Shown here: one piece after another, positions 53,910-61,774 of the stretch
How the letters are laid out: each line of letters opens with the position of its first letter
Numbering within the stretch: position 1 is the first letter of the stretch
NCBI GenBank assembly: GCA_018266105.1
Contig: JAFEBA010000025.1
Location: forward strand, 27,315-91,314
From: a bacterium
Lineage (GTDB): Bacteria > Vulcanimicrobiota > Xenobia > Xenobiales > JADMJV01
Length of the DNA: 64,000 bases
Reading direction: 5' to 3'
Translations under genes and position numbers: made by a program
The notes under the pieces: generated by a model
What the model was told of the DNA's origin: nothing
Seen by the model: only the letters and a program-made list of their open reading frames with translations
The model's database searches: none

Positions 53910-54341
53910 TTGTTCTCGGGCACCTACGAACACTCGTTAGACGACAAGAGTCGGCTGACGATTCCATCTGTCTTTCGCAAAGATTTTGCTGACGGCGCGG
54001 TTCTGCGTAAGGATCGCGAAGGTTGTGTGGAGATTTTGCCTCGCGGGGCCTGGAATCAATTTCTGGCCAAGTTGGGTGCTATTCCCCGCACGGACCAACG
54101 GGCTCAGCGCTGGCTGACGCAACAGTTGGCAGCCGCCGTCATGACTGAGTTGGATAAGCAGGGGCGAGTTGTGCTCAGTGCTGACCAGAAGGCTCACGCC
54201 GATCTTCAATGTGGTCCGGTGGTTGTGACTGGTGCGCTGGATCGGCTCAAGGTCTGGAATTCAGCTCGCTGGGCTGAGATGCAGAAGGAAACGGAAGCCG
54301 AGGATTTGGAGGGCTATATCTATGAAACGTACTCAATCTAA
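53910..54341 (+). CDS. mraZ: transcriptional regulator MraZ
   Basis: 143 residues, typical length. DNA-binding repressor of the dcw cluster. I choose TTG 53910 because it gives LFSGTYEHSLDDKSRLTIPSVFR at the N-terminus as in the family (MF-x-G-x-Y), and GGAG lies 5 bases upstream. The TTG at 53889 adds seven residues not found in homologues. Two AbrB-like beta folds are visible, one at residues 1-55 and one from about 78 (ELDKQGRVVLSADQK). Its likely operator is just upstream. Confidence 0.9.
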   Translation: MFSGTYEHSLDDKSRLTIPSVFRKDFADGAVLRKDREGCVEILPRGAWNQFLAKLGAIPRTDQRAQRWLTQQLAAAVMTELDKQGRVVLSADQKAHADLQCGPVVVTGALDRLKVWNSARWAEMQKETEAEDLEGYIYETYSI

Positions 54342-54501
54342 GCCTCAGGGTTCTCAATTTCCTTTGCGTGTGGCTTTGCCGCCTGCTCCCAAGTGGCGTC
54401 GTCGACCGCCTACGCCGGATCCGAGTCGGGGGCGGCCCGAGGATGTGCGAGTGGAGTTGAGGTTGATTGTCCCGGGAGAAGGTTCCGCCGGAATTGACTG
54501 A
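54322..54501 (+). CDS. small basic Pro/Arg-rich protein in the dcw cluster
   Basis: 59 residues (MKRTQSKPQGSQ...). ATG 54322 has GGAGGG 8 bases upstream and overlaps mraZ by 20 bases; the stop is 10 bases before rsmH. The product is basic and proline-rich (LPPAPKWRRRPPTPDPS), with no recognised domain. The good ribosome site and tight packing support it being translated. Function unknown. Confidence 0.5.
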   Translation: MKRTQSKPQGSQFPLRVALPPAPKWRRRPPTPDPSRGRPEDVRVELRLIVPGEGSAGID

Positions 54502-54511
54502 GGCCGGGGGC

Positions 54512-55429
54512 GTGGAGTTTCACCACGTCCCGGTGCTCCTGGAAGAAGCTCTATCTGAGCTTTGTTTGGTCCCGGGGATGCGTGTCCTGGACTGCACTCT
54601 GGGTGGGGGCGGGCATTCGTTGGCGATGCTTGAGCGCGGAGCTCGGGTGACCGGGTTGGATGTTGACGAAATGGCCCTCGAGGCGGCTTCGGCCAGGCTC
54701 GGGGGCTTTGCTGGCTTCCGAGCCTTTCGGGTGAATTTTGGCTCGATCGGGGAGGATGACTGGATGGCGCGCATCGGTCCTCAAGAGGGGGCCTTGCTGG
54801 ATCTGGGGGTCTCTTCTCCTCAGTTGGACCGGGGGGAGCGCGGCTTCAGTATTCGCCGAGATGGTCCGTTGGATATGCGCATGGATCGACGCCTGGAAGT
54901 GAGCGCGGCCGATGTTGTGGGCGAGTACTCCGAGTCGGATTTGCGGAGAATTTTTTTCGAGTACGGTGAGGAGAGGCAGGCAGGGAAGCTGGCCCGGCGT
55001 CTCGTACAGGAGCGCGATCGGCGGGCCATCAGTACCACCGGTCAACTGGTGGAGGTGGCTGAGTCGGTTTTGGGGCGACCTCGACCCGGCAAGGTTCATC
55101 CGGCGACGAAAATTTTTCAAGCATTACGAATGGAGGTGAACGCCGAGCTAGAACGTCTGCAGTCGGGGTTGGAGGCGGTTTTTGAATTGCTGGTCAGCGG
55201 CGGCCGGCTTCTGGTGATGTCCTATCATTCGCTGGAAGATCGTTGCGTCAAGCAGTTTATTACCGAGCGACTGGGTCGTTGTCGGTGTCCTCGTGGGACG
55301 CCCATTTGTGTGTGTGAGGCAAAGCCGTTGCTGAAGGCTCGGGGCAAGGCTATCGTTGCTGGTGAAGCCGAGGTGAAGGCCAATCCGAGAGCGCGTTCAG
55401 TCCGGTTGAGAGTGGCGCAAAAACTATAG
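54512..55429 (+). CDS. rsmH: 16S rRNA (cytosine-1402 N4)-methyltransferase
   Basis: 305 residues. Methylates C1402 of 16S rRNA with SAM. GTG 54512 gives the family N-terminus EFHHVPVLLEEAL; an earlier TTG 54467 would overlap the small gene. Motifs are VLDCTLGGGGHSLAML near residue 25, LLDLGVSSPQLDRGERGFS near 92 and VMSYHSLEDRCVKQF near 235, followed by the closing RARSVRLRVAQ. Standard position after mraZ. Confidence 0.94.
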   Translation: MEFHHVPVLLEEALSELCLVPGMRVLDCTLGGGGHSLAMLERGARVTGLDVDEMALEAASARLGGFAGFRAFRVNFGSIGEDDWMARIGPQEGALLDLGVSSPQLDRGERGFSIRRDGPLDMRMDRRLEVSAADVVGEYSESDLRRIFFEYGEERQAGKLARRLVQERDRRAISTTGQLVEVAESVLGRPRPGKVHPATKIFQALRMEVNAELERLQSGLEAVFELLVSGGRLLVMSYHSLEDRCVKQFITERLGRCRCPRGTPICVCEAKPLLKARGKAIVAGEAEVKANPRARSVRLRVAQKL

Positions 55430-55446
55430 GGTGGTAGTGGGTGGAT

Positions 55447-55803
55447 ATGCAGCAGAGTAAAACGACTCCTCCGCGCGAGGAGCCCAAAGATTGGATTACC
55501 TGGTCGCTGGCTCTGGGGAGCTTTGCGGCCGTCTTCATGTTGACGATGGTTTTTCTCTGTCAGTACGCCATTCTTGTCCAGAACCACTATCGTGTGGTGG
55601 CCTTGCGAGATCATCAGAAAGCACTCGAGCGAGAGAAGGATCTGATGCAGCTGAAGCTCCAGTCTTTGAGCAGTCTCGAGCGGGTCGAGGCGGTGGCTAA
55701 AGATCGCCTCAAGATGGTACCGCCGTCTCAACGTCAGGTTCTAGATTTGAGAAAAATTCAAGTCAGCGGGCAGGTGGCGATAGGGTCCACGGTTAAAAAT
55801 TAA
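55447..55803 (+). CDS. FtsL-like septum protein
   Basis: 118 residues from ATG 55447; GTG 55441 is two codons earlier. A short cytosolic N-terminus, one membrane helix (SLALGSFAAVFMLTMVFLCQYAILV, about 24-46) and a coiled coil (HQKALEREKDLMQLKLQSLSS). This size, topology and place between rsmH and the PBP are those of FtsL, which recruits FtsB and FtsW/I to the division site. Sequence conservation is low across the family, so no symbol is given. Confidence 0.75.
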   Translation: MQQSKTTPPREEPKDWITWSLALGSFAAVFMLTMVFLCQYAILVQNHYRVVALRDHQKALEREKDLMQLKLQSLSSLERVEAVAKDRLKMVPPSQRQVLDLRKIQVSGQVAIGSTVKN

Positions 55804-55821
55804 TATTGAATTAAATTCCAT

Positions 55822-55833
55822 AGACTTAAGTCT
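55822..55833. promoter_or_regulatory. 12-bp palindrome before the PBP gene
   Basis: AGACTTAAGTCT, a perfect palindrome in a 72-base AT-rich gap between the ftsL-like gene and the PBP gene, the only sizeable gap within the dcw cluster. It may mark an internal promoter or operator; no good -35/-10 pair at normal spacing was found. Confidence 0.3.
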
Positions 55834-55875
55834 GGGTATAGTCAGTCTAGCTGGTGTGAGAGGAGGTGGTTTCAG

Positions 55876-57630
55876 GTGGGTGGATGGTCTGGCAAAACGC
55901 GTAACCGTCTGATTTTTCTCTACTGGCTCTTTACGCTATTTTACATCTGCTTAATCGTGCGTCTGGCCGGTCTGCAGTGGCTGAAGAACGAACGCCTTCA
56001 ACAACTGGCTCGCTACCAACAGGAAGGCGACATTGAGGTGCCGGCCCTGCGCGGCGACATTCGCGACCGCAACGGCGTGGTTCTGGCCAACAGCATTTCT
56101 CTCTCTTCGCTGGCGGTCAATCCCAAAGAAGTCAAGGACGTGGCTGGGGCCACCAAGCGCCTGAGCGCCTTGCTGGACATGCCTGAGAAGCGTGTGCAGG
56201 ATGCCTTGACTGGCAAGGGTACCTTTCAGTGGATCGCCCGCAAGATTCCGGATGAGGTGGCCAAGTCGCTTAAGGAGCAGCCTCTGGCTGGCGTGTTCTT
56301 GTTGCGTGAACCGACCCCCGGCCGCCGCTACTATCCAAAGGGTCGTCTGCTCTGTCACTTGATGGGCTCAACCGGCCTGGATGAGCAGGGCTTGGACGGG
56401 TTGGAAGCCAGCTACGACGAGTATCTGGGTGGGGCGCCGGGAGTTCTGCGCACCTTTATGGACCGCGACGGCTGGATGATTCCGGTCGAGACCAGCCGGT
56501 TGATTAAAAAGGCTGTGCCCGGGCGCCACCTGGTTTTGACCATCGATGAAACCATCCAGTACGTGGCAGAGCGTGAACTGAACGCCGCCGTCAAGCTACG
56601 CAATGCCAAAGGTGGCATCTGCATCGTGATGGATGCCAAGACCGCCGGCATCCTGGCCCTGGCGGTCGCTCCTGACTTCCCGGCCGAGAAGTTCTCTGAA
56701 GTTCCTCCCGAAGTACGTCGCAATCGCGCCATCACCGATCCTTACGAGCCGGGTTCGACCTTCAAGGTCTTTACCATGGCCACCGCCGTGAATCACGGAA
56801 TTAAGCCTACCGACCTGTTTCCGTCCAGCGGCGTGATCAGTATCGGCGGTTGGACCATCAATAATGCCAACGATGGTCTGGGGGCCCAGGCCATGGAGCC
56901 TGTCTCCGAGATTCTGGCTTTCTCCTTCAACGTTGGAACTGCCCATGTCGCACTCCGCCTGGGCAAGAAAGTTCTCTGCAAAGGTCTGGAGGATTTTGGC
57001 TTTGGGTACCGTACCGGCGTAGACCTGACTGGTGAAAGTGAAGGCATCATGGCTCCCCTGAAAGACTGGGAAGAAATCAACTTGATGACCATCTCTTTTG
57101 GCCAGGGCGTGGCCGCCACGCCCATGCAGTTGGTATCGGCCATGCAGGCCATCGCCAACAAGGGTGTGCGGCTCAAGCCGCACGTTGTCCAGGAAGTGCT
57201 GAATCCCGATAATACGGTCTACAAAAAAATACCGGTCAAGGAGATCAACCGACCGATTACTCCGGAGTCAGCCGCTACCATGCTGCAAATGCTGCGTGGG
57301 GTGTGCGACCACGGGACGGGTAAGCATTTCGCCAATATTCCCGGGTATCGCACCGGGGGCAAAACGGGGACCGCTCAGGTGGTTCACAACGGCGCCTATG
57401 GCGATACCTATATCGGGTCGTTCCTGGGAGTTTGTCCCGTGGAAGACCCACGAATCGTGGTCCTGGTGAAAATAGAAGAGCCGACTCCAATCTATTGGGG
57501 TGGAACGGTGGCGGCTCCAGTATTTGCGCGGGTTGCGCAGGAGGCGATGTGGAAATTGGGTGTCAACCCGTCGCATCCGGAGGAAATCAGTAGTGCTGCT
57601 CAGGGAGGCCAGAACAGTGAACCGAGATAA
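55876..57630 (+). CDS. ftsI: division-specific penicillin-binding protein (FtsI/PBP2B-like)
   Basis: 584 residues from GTG 55876 with GGAGG upstream. Class B transpeptidase that crosslinks septal peptidoglycan. N-terminal membrane helix (FLYWLFTLFYICLIVRLAGL), PBP dimer domain (RGDIRDRNGVVLANS near 55), then the transpeptidase: SxxK in EPGSTFKVFTMAT near 294, SxN in LAFSFNVGTAHVA near 352 and KTG in TGGKTGTAQVVH near 496. No PASTA repeats. It works with FtsW, FtsL and FtsB. Standard position in the cluster. Confidence 0.95.
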   Translation: MGGWSGKTRNRLIFLYWLFTLFYICLIVRLAGLQWLKNERLQQLARYQQEGDIEVPALRGDIRDRNGVVLANSISLSSLAVNPKEVKDVAGATKRLSALLDMPEKRVQDALTGKGTFQWIARKIPDEVAKSLKEQPLAGVFLLREPTPGRRYYPKGRLLCHLMGSTGLDEQGLDGLEASYDEYLGGAPGVLRTFMDRDGWMIPVETSRLIKKAVPGRHLVLTIDETIQYVAERELNAAVKLRNAKGGICIVMDAKTAGILALAVAPDFPAEKFSEVPPEVRRNRAITDPYEPGSTFKVFTMATAVNHGIKPTDLFPSSGVISIGGWTINNANDGLGAQAMEPVSEILAFSFNVGTAHVALRLGKKVLCKGLEDFGFGYRTGVDLTGESEGIMAPLKDWEEINLMTISFGQGVAATPMQLVSAMQAIANKGVRLKPHVVQEVLNPDNTVYKKIPVKEINRPITPESAATMLQMLRGVCDHGTGKHFANIPGYRTGGKTGTAQVVHNGAYGDTYIGSFLGVCPVEDPRIVVLVKIEEPTPIYWGGTVAAPVFARVAQEAMWKLGVNPSHPEEISSAAQGGQNSEPR

Positions 57631-57838
57631 GGACTTGGAAGAGTTTTTGCGTCGGTATATCGACGTACAGGCGGCGCCGCGTTCGCGCAAACCCGCACAG
57701 GAAATTATGATCTCCGGCATGTCCACTTCGGTGGGTCCGCGCCTAGATATTGGAAGAAATGGTCGCAAGCGGTGGGTGACCAGGCTGGATCGTAAAGCCG
57801 ATCTACGTTCGGTGCCCAACCGATACCCCATGGCATAA
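57617..57838 (+). CDS. small basic hypothetical protein between ftsI and murE
   Basis: 73 residues from GTG 57617, GGAGG 8 bases upstream, overlapping the ftsI stop by 14 bases. Product VNRDKDLEEFLRRYIDVQA... is basic with an amphipathic N-terminal helix. It has no recognised domain, but its ribosome site and overlap support translation. A frame open from 57500 would lie inside ftsI. Confidence 0.5.
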   Translation: MNRDKDLEEFLRRYIDVQAAPRSRKPAQEIMISGMSTSVGPRLDIGRNGRKRWVTRLDRKADLRSVPNRYPMA

Positions 57839-57855
57839 GCTGGAGGAGTCTTAGC

Positions 57856-59424
57856 GTGTTGAATCTTAAGGTTGTTGCCGATCTGCTCGGCGTCACGGGA
57901 CCTTCCACTTGGGGGGACCTTTCGGTTTTTAAGGTTGAATTTGATTCAAGAAGAATCGCCCCGGGAGACCTCTTCGTATGCGTCCCCGGTTTTAAAGTGG
58001 ACGGCCACGACTTCGCCGCCCAGGTTGTCGAGCAGGGAGCAGTAGCCCTGATTGTGGAGCGTGAGCTCAAGGATATCAGCGTGCCTCAGCTGGTTGTTCC
58101 GAGCGCGCGTAAGGCTCTGGCCCAGGTGGCGGCTCTGGCTTCGGGTTACCCGGCGCAGTCGCTGCGCATGGTCGGGATTACCGGAACCAACGGCAAGACT
58201 TCCACTGCCCACTTTGTGGAATCGGTGCTCAGCGGCGCCGGTCGCGTGCCGGGCGTGTTGGGCACGATTCACACCAAGATCGCCGGCAAGCCCCTGCCCA
58301 CCACCCATACCACTCCCGAGTCTTTGGTGCTGCAGCGCCTCTTCAAAGACATGAAAGAAGCTGGTTGTGACTCGGTGGTCATGGAAGTTTCTTCGCATGC
58401 GCTGGAACTGGACCGGGTTCACGGCGTGCCCTTTGATGTGGCCGTGTTCACCAATCTAAGTCACGACCACCTGGACTTCCATAAGGATATGGAGAGCTAC
58501 TTCCAGGCCAAGCGCAAGCTTTTCACCGGGTTGCGTTATATCAAGGGGCGCGTGGCTCCTTTTGCCGTCATCAACGGCGACGACCCCTATGGTGCAAGGC
58601 TGCTCAAGGACCTGAAGGTTCCCTATATCAGTTACGGCCAGGGTCACCACTGCCACATTCGCGCTACCGACTTGCATATGGATTCCAACGGCGTTTCCTT
58701 CAATATCGAAACCCCCATTGGGGGGCGCCGGGTCGATCTTTCGATGTCTGGCCTTTTCACGGTCTATAACGCGCTCGCCGCTGTGGGCGTGGGCCTGGCT
58801 GTCAAAGCTGACTTTGAGCAAATTTTGTTGGCTGTGGAATCGGTCGGCAGCGTCTCCGGACGTTTCGAGCCGGTGCGCGAGGGTCAGGACTTTTCGGTCC
58901 TGGTGGACTATGCCCATACCCCCGACGGCCTCGAAAAGCTGTTGGTTTCCGCCCGCGAAATTACGAAAGGCAAGTTGTTGACTGTGTTCGGCTGCGGTGG
59001 AGACCGCGATGCCAACAAGCGTCCGGTAATGGGAGAAATTGCCGGACGTCTCAGCGACCGGGTCATTCTGACCTCGGACAACCCGCGAAGCGAATCCCCC
59101 CAGGAGATCCTGCGTCAGATCGAGGCCGGTATGGCCTCGTCCATCGCGCTGGTGGAGACCGAAGCGGACCGGGCCCAGGCAATTGCCCGCGCCATCGCTC
59201 TGGCAGAGCCTGGTGATACGGTCGTGATCGCGGGTAAAGGTCACGAAACCTATCAGATCCTGGGTGACCGCACGATTGATTTCGACGACCGGGAGGTCGC
59301 CCGCATTGCCCTTCGGGGCCGAATGTTTCGGGGCAAAGGGCAACTGAAGACTCACGCCCTGAGCTGGACTGAAAAGCGGCGCCCGGCCTTGGACCCGGCC
59401 GTGGCCAGCGCCGGAGAGCACTAG
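57856..59424 (+). CDS. murE: UDP-MurNAc-L-Ala-D-Glu:meso-diaminopimelate ligase
   Basis: 522 residues from GTG 57856 with GGAGGAG upstream. Adds meso-diaminopimelate to UDP-MurNAc-L-Ala-D-Glu. ATP loop GITGTNGKTSTAHFVE near residue 110, central DGHDFAAQVVEQGAVALIVE and the amino-acid-selecting TSDNPRSESPQEI near 407, where DNPR indicates meso-DAP, not lysine. The C-terminal GKGHETYQIL is also typical. A slightly long C-terminal tail is present. Confidence 0.96.
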   Translation: MLNLKVVADLLGVTGPSTWGDLSVFKVEFDSRRIAPGDLFVCVPGFKVDGHDFAAQVVEQGAVALIVERELKDISVPQLVVPSARKALAQVAALASGYPAQSLRMVGITGTNGKTSTAHFVESVLSGAGRVPGVLGTIHTKIAGKPLPTTHTTPESLVLQRLFKDMKEAGCDSVVMEVSSHALELDRVHGVPFDVAVFTNLSHDHLDFHKDMESYFQAKRKLFTGLRYIKGRVAPFAVINGDDPYGARLLKDLKVPYISYGQGHHCHIRATDLHMDSNGVSFNIETPIGGRRVDLSMSGLFTVYNALAAVGVGLAVKADFEQILLAVESVGSVSGRFEPVREGQDFSVLVDYAHTPDGLEKLLVSAREITKGKLLTVFGCGGDRDANKRPVMGEIAGRLSDRVILTSDNPRSESPQEILRQIEAGMASSIALVETEADRAQAIARAIALAEPGDTVVIAGKGHETYQILGDRTIDFDDREVARIALRGRMFRGKGQLKTHALSWTEKRRPALDPAVASAGEH

Positions 59425-59430
59425 CCCCGG

Positions 59431-60810
59431 ATGGTAGCCTGGTCCTTGCAAGAGGTGCTCTCGGCCACTGCCGGCCAGGGCACCTCTTTATCTTTGTCGC
59501 ACGAACATTTGTTCGATTGTGTCTCGACCGACTCACGTCAGCTGAGTTCGGGCAGTCTGTTCGTGCCGCTGGTGGGCGCTCAGCATGATGGTCACGATCA
59601 CGTCGTGGCGGCCCTGGCTCAGGGGGCCGCTTCTGCCTTGTGGTCGCGGCCGGGTGAAGCCCCGCCGGGCGTAATTCGAGTGGCCGACACCCTGCAGGCC
59701 CTGCAGGATCTCGGCGCCTATCACCTGCATCAGCGCGTCAAGGCTCGAGTTGTAGCCATTACCGGCTCCACCGGCAAGACCACCACTAAAGATTTGACCG
59801 CCTGTCTGTTGGGCACGACTTTTCGGGTTCAGAAAACCCCGGGTAATTATAACAATGATGTGGGTGTGCCCCTGACTCTTTTGCAACTGGAAATGGACAC
59901 TCAGGTGGCGGTGATGGAGATCGGAATGCGCGGGTTGGAGCAGATTCGCCGCCTGGCTTTGCTCCTCAAGCCTGAGATGGGTCTGATCACGAATATCGGT
60001 GTCTCCCACATTGAACTGTTGGGTAGCCGCGAGAAGATCGCCCAGGCCAAGGGCGAGCTGATCGAGGCCCTGGATGAGCGGGCCGTGGCCGTGCTTCCGG
60101 CGGATAGCGACTTCTTTGGCTACCTGAGCGGCCTGCATTCGGGCTCGGTTGCCAGCTTCTCTGGGGATCCGGTCAGTTCGGCGCGGGTGAAGCCTCACAA
60201 GCGAGTGCAGCGCGGCCTGGAAGGCTGGCAGCTGGAGTTTGAGCCCGGCCAGCTCTGGGATTTTCCCCTGCCAGGCGAACACCATGTTGAGGACCTGGCC
60301 GCCGCCTGGGCTGTAGCCAGACATTTCGGAGTGAAGCCGGAGGATGCTGGCGAGGCATTGCGTACGGTGCGCCTGAGCCACTTGCGCATGGAGCGTCAGC
60401 TCTTAAGCAATGGCCTGTGTCTTTTGAACGATGCTTACAACGCCGCGCCGGATTCCATGCGCTCGGCACTCAAGGTGCTGGACTATGCTCCGGGACGCAA
60501 GCTGGCCGTGCTGGGGGATATGCTTGAGCTGGGGGCCTATGAACAGCGCGCTCATGAAGAGCTGGGCCAATGGGTGGCCGAGATGGGGGTGGACTTGCTG
60601 CTGGCGGTCGGACCCCGCAGTCAGATTATGGCCCGCAGCGCCAAGGAGTCCGGTCTGGCGCCGGTCCTCTGGGCGGCGGATACCGATTCGGCTGCGGCTT
60701 TGCTCAAGCCTCAACTGAGTCCCGGCGATACCCTGCTGCTCAAGGCCTCGCGCGGCGTGGGCCTGGATCGTTTAGTTCCGGAATTGGAGAAGTGGCAAGA
60801 TGACGCCTGA
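59431..60810 (+). CDS. murF: UDP-N-acetylmuramoyl-tripeptide:D-Ala-D-Ala ligase
   Basis: 459 residues. Adds D-Ala-D-Ala to UDP-MurNAc-tripeptide. N-terminal STDSRQLSSGSLFVPLVG, ATP loop AITGSTGKTTTKDL near 110, KTPGNYNNDVGVPLTLL near 132, LNDAYNAAPDSMRSAL near 330 and VLGDMLELG. ATG 59431 follows the murE stop by 6 bases and its end overlaps mraY by 11 bases. Confidence 0.96.
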   Translation: MVAWSLQEVLSATAGQGTSLSLSHEHLFDCVSTDSRQLSSGSLFVPLVGAQHDGHDHVVAALAQGAASALWSRPGEAPPGVIRVADTLQALQDLGAYHLHQRVKARVVAITGSTGKTTTKDLTACLLGTTFRVQKTPGNYNNDVGVPLTLLQLEMDTQVAVMEIGMRGLEQIRRLALLLKPEMGLITNIGVSHIELLGSREKIAQAKGELIEALDERAVAVLPADSDFFGYLSGLHSGSVASFSGDPVSSARVKPHKRVQRGLEGWQLEFEPGQLWDFPLPGEHHVEDLAAAWAVARHFGVKPEDAGEALRTVRLSHLRMERQLLSNGLCLLNDAYNAAPDSMRSALKVLDYAPGRKLAVLGDMLELGAYEQRAHEELGQWVAEMGVDLLLAVGPRSQIMARSAKESGLAPVLWAADTDSAAALLKPQLSPGDTLLLKASRGVGLDRLVPELEKWQDDA

Positions 60811-61774
60811 AATACAGTCCCTGTGGTTCGCGGGTTCCATGGGGGCCGGCCTGACTTTTATCGGCATGCCTGTCTTCCTGGCCGGCATGCGCCGGTTGGG
60901 TTGGGGCCAGAAGATTCGTGAGGAGGGTCCAAAAGACCACCAATCCAAGTCCGGGACACCGACCATGGGCGGCGGGCTTTTCGTGCCGGTGGGGCTGCTG
61001 GCGAGTTTTTGGGCTTACCGTTGGAGCGCGGACTTATTCGCAGTTTGGGTCCTCACCCTGGGATGTTGGGGTCTGGGCATGACCGACGACCTGACCAAGG
61101 TGATGCGCAATCGTAACCTGGGCCTGAAAGCTCGCCACAAGCTCATCATTCAAACCTTGCTCAGTCTGGCCATGGGGATCTATCTGTGTTGCACGATGGA
61201 GCAGCCGGGTGTGGAGGTACCCTTCCTGGGCTTCTTCGCCGGGATCCACTGGGTGCTGATTTTATCCTGGCTGGTGGTCTCGGGCACGACCAACGCGGTT
61301 AATCTGACCGACGGTTTGGACGGGCTGGCTGGCGGGGCAGTGTTTTCTTCGCTGGTGGCCTACGGGACCATCTGTATGCTGGGTGGACACGCCGATCTGG
61401 CTACCGTTGCGGCCGGCATGGCCGGGGCCACCCTGGGCTTTCTCTGGTTCAACAGTTTTCCGGCCCGTATCTTCATGGGGGACACCGGGTCTATGGGCCT
61501 GGGCGGTTTGCTTGCTGGACTGGCCTTGATCACGCGTACCCCCTTCTTGCTGGTGATTATCGGTGGGGTCTACGTGATGGAAGCCACCTCAGTGATCTTG
61601 CAAGTCACCTACTTCAAGTTGACCAAGGGCAAGCGTATCTTCCGTATGAGCCCGATTCATCACCACTTTTGCCTGGGAGGTATGCACGAAGTCCAGGTCA
61701 CTCAGCGCCTCTGGCTGGCTTCCTTCGTGCTGGCGATGTTAGGACTTTATCTGTATACCGGAGGCAAACTGTGA
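60800..61774 (+). CDS. mraY: phospho-MurNAc-pentapeptide transferase
   Basis: 324 residues, about ten membrane helices. Forms lipid I from undecaprenyl phosphate and UDP-MurNAc-pentapeptide. Signatures: GPKDHQSKSGTPTMGGGLF near residue 43, GMTDDLTKV near 92 (catalytic Asp pair), TNAVNLTDGLDGLAGG near 164, and IHHHFCLGGMHE near 288. Overlaps murF at the start and murD at the end (GTGA). Confidence 0.96.
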   Translation: MTPEIQSLWFAGSMGAGLTFIGMPVFLAGMRRLGWGQKIREEGPKDHQSKSGTPTMGGGLFVPVGLLASFWAYRWSADLFAVWVLTLGCWGLGMTDDLTKVMRNRNLGLKARHKLIIQTLLSLAMGIYLCCTMEQPGVEVPFLGFFAGIHWVLILSWLVVSGTTNAVNLTDGLDGLAGGAVFSSLVAYGTICMLGGHADLATVAAGMAGATLGFLWFNSFPARIFMGDTGSMGLGGLLAGLALITRTPFLLVIIGGVYVMEATSVILQVTYFKLTKGKRIFRMSPIHHHFCLGGMHEVQVTQRLWLASFVLAMLGLYLYTGGKL

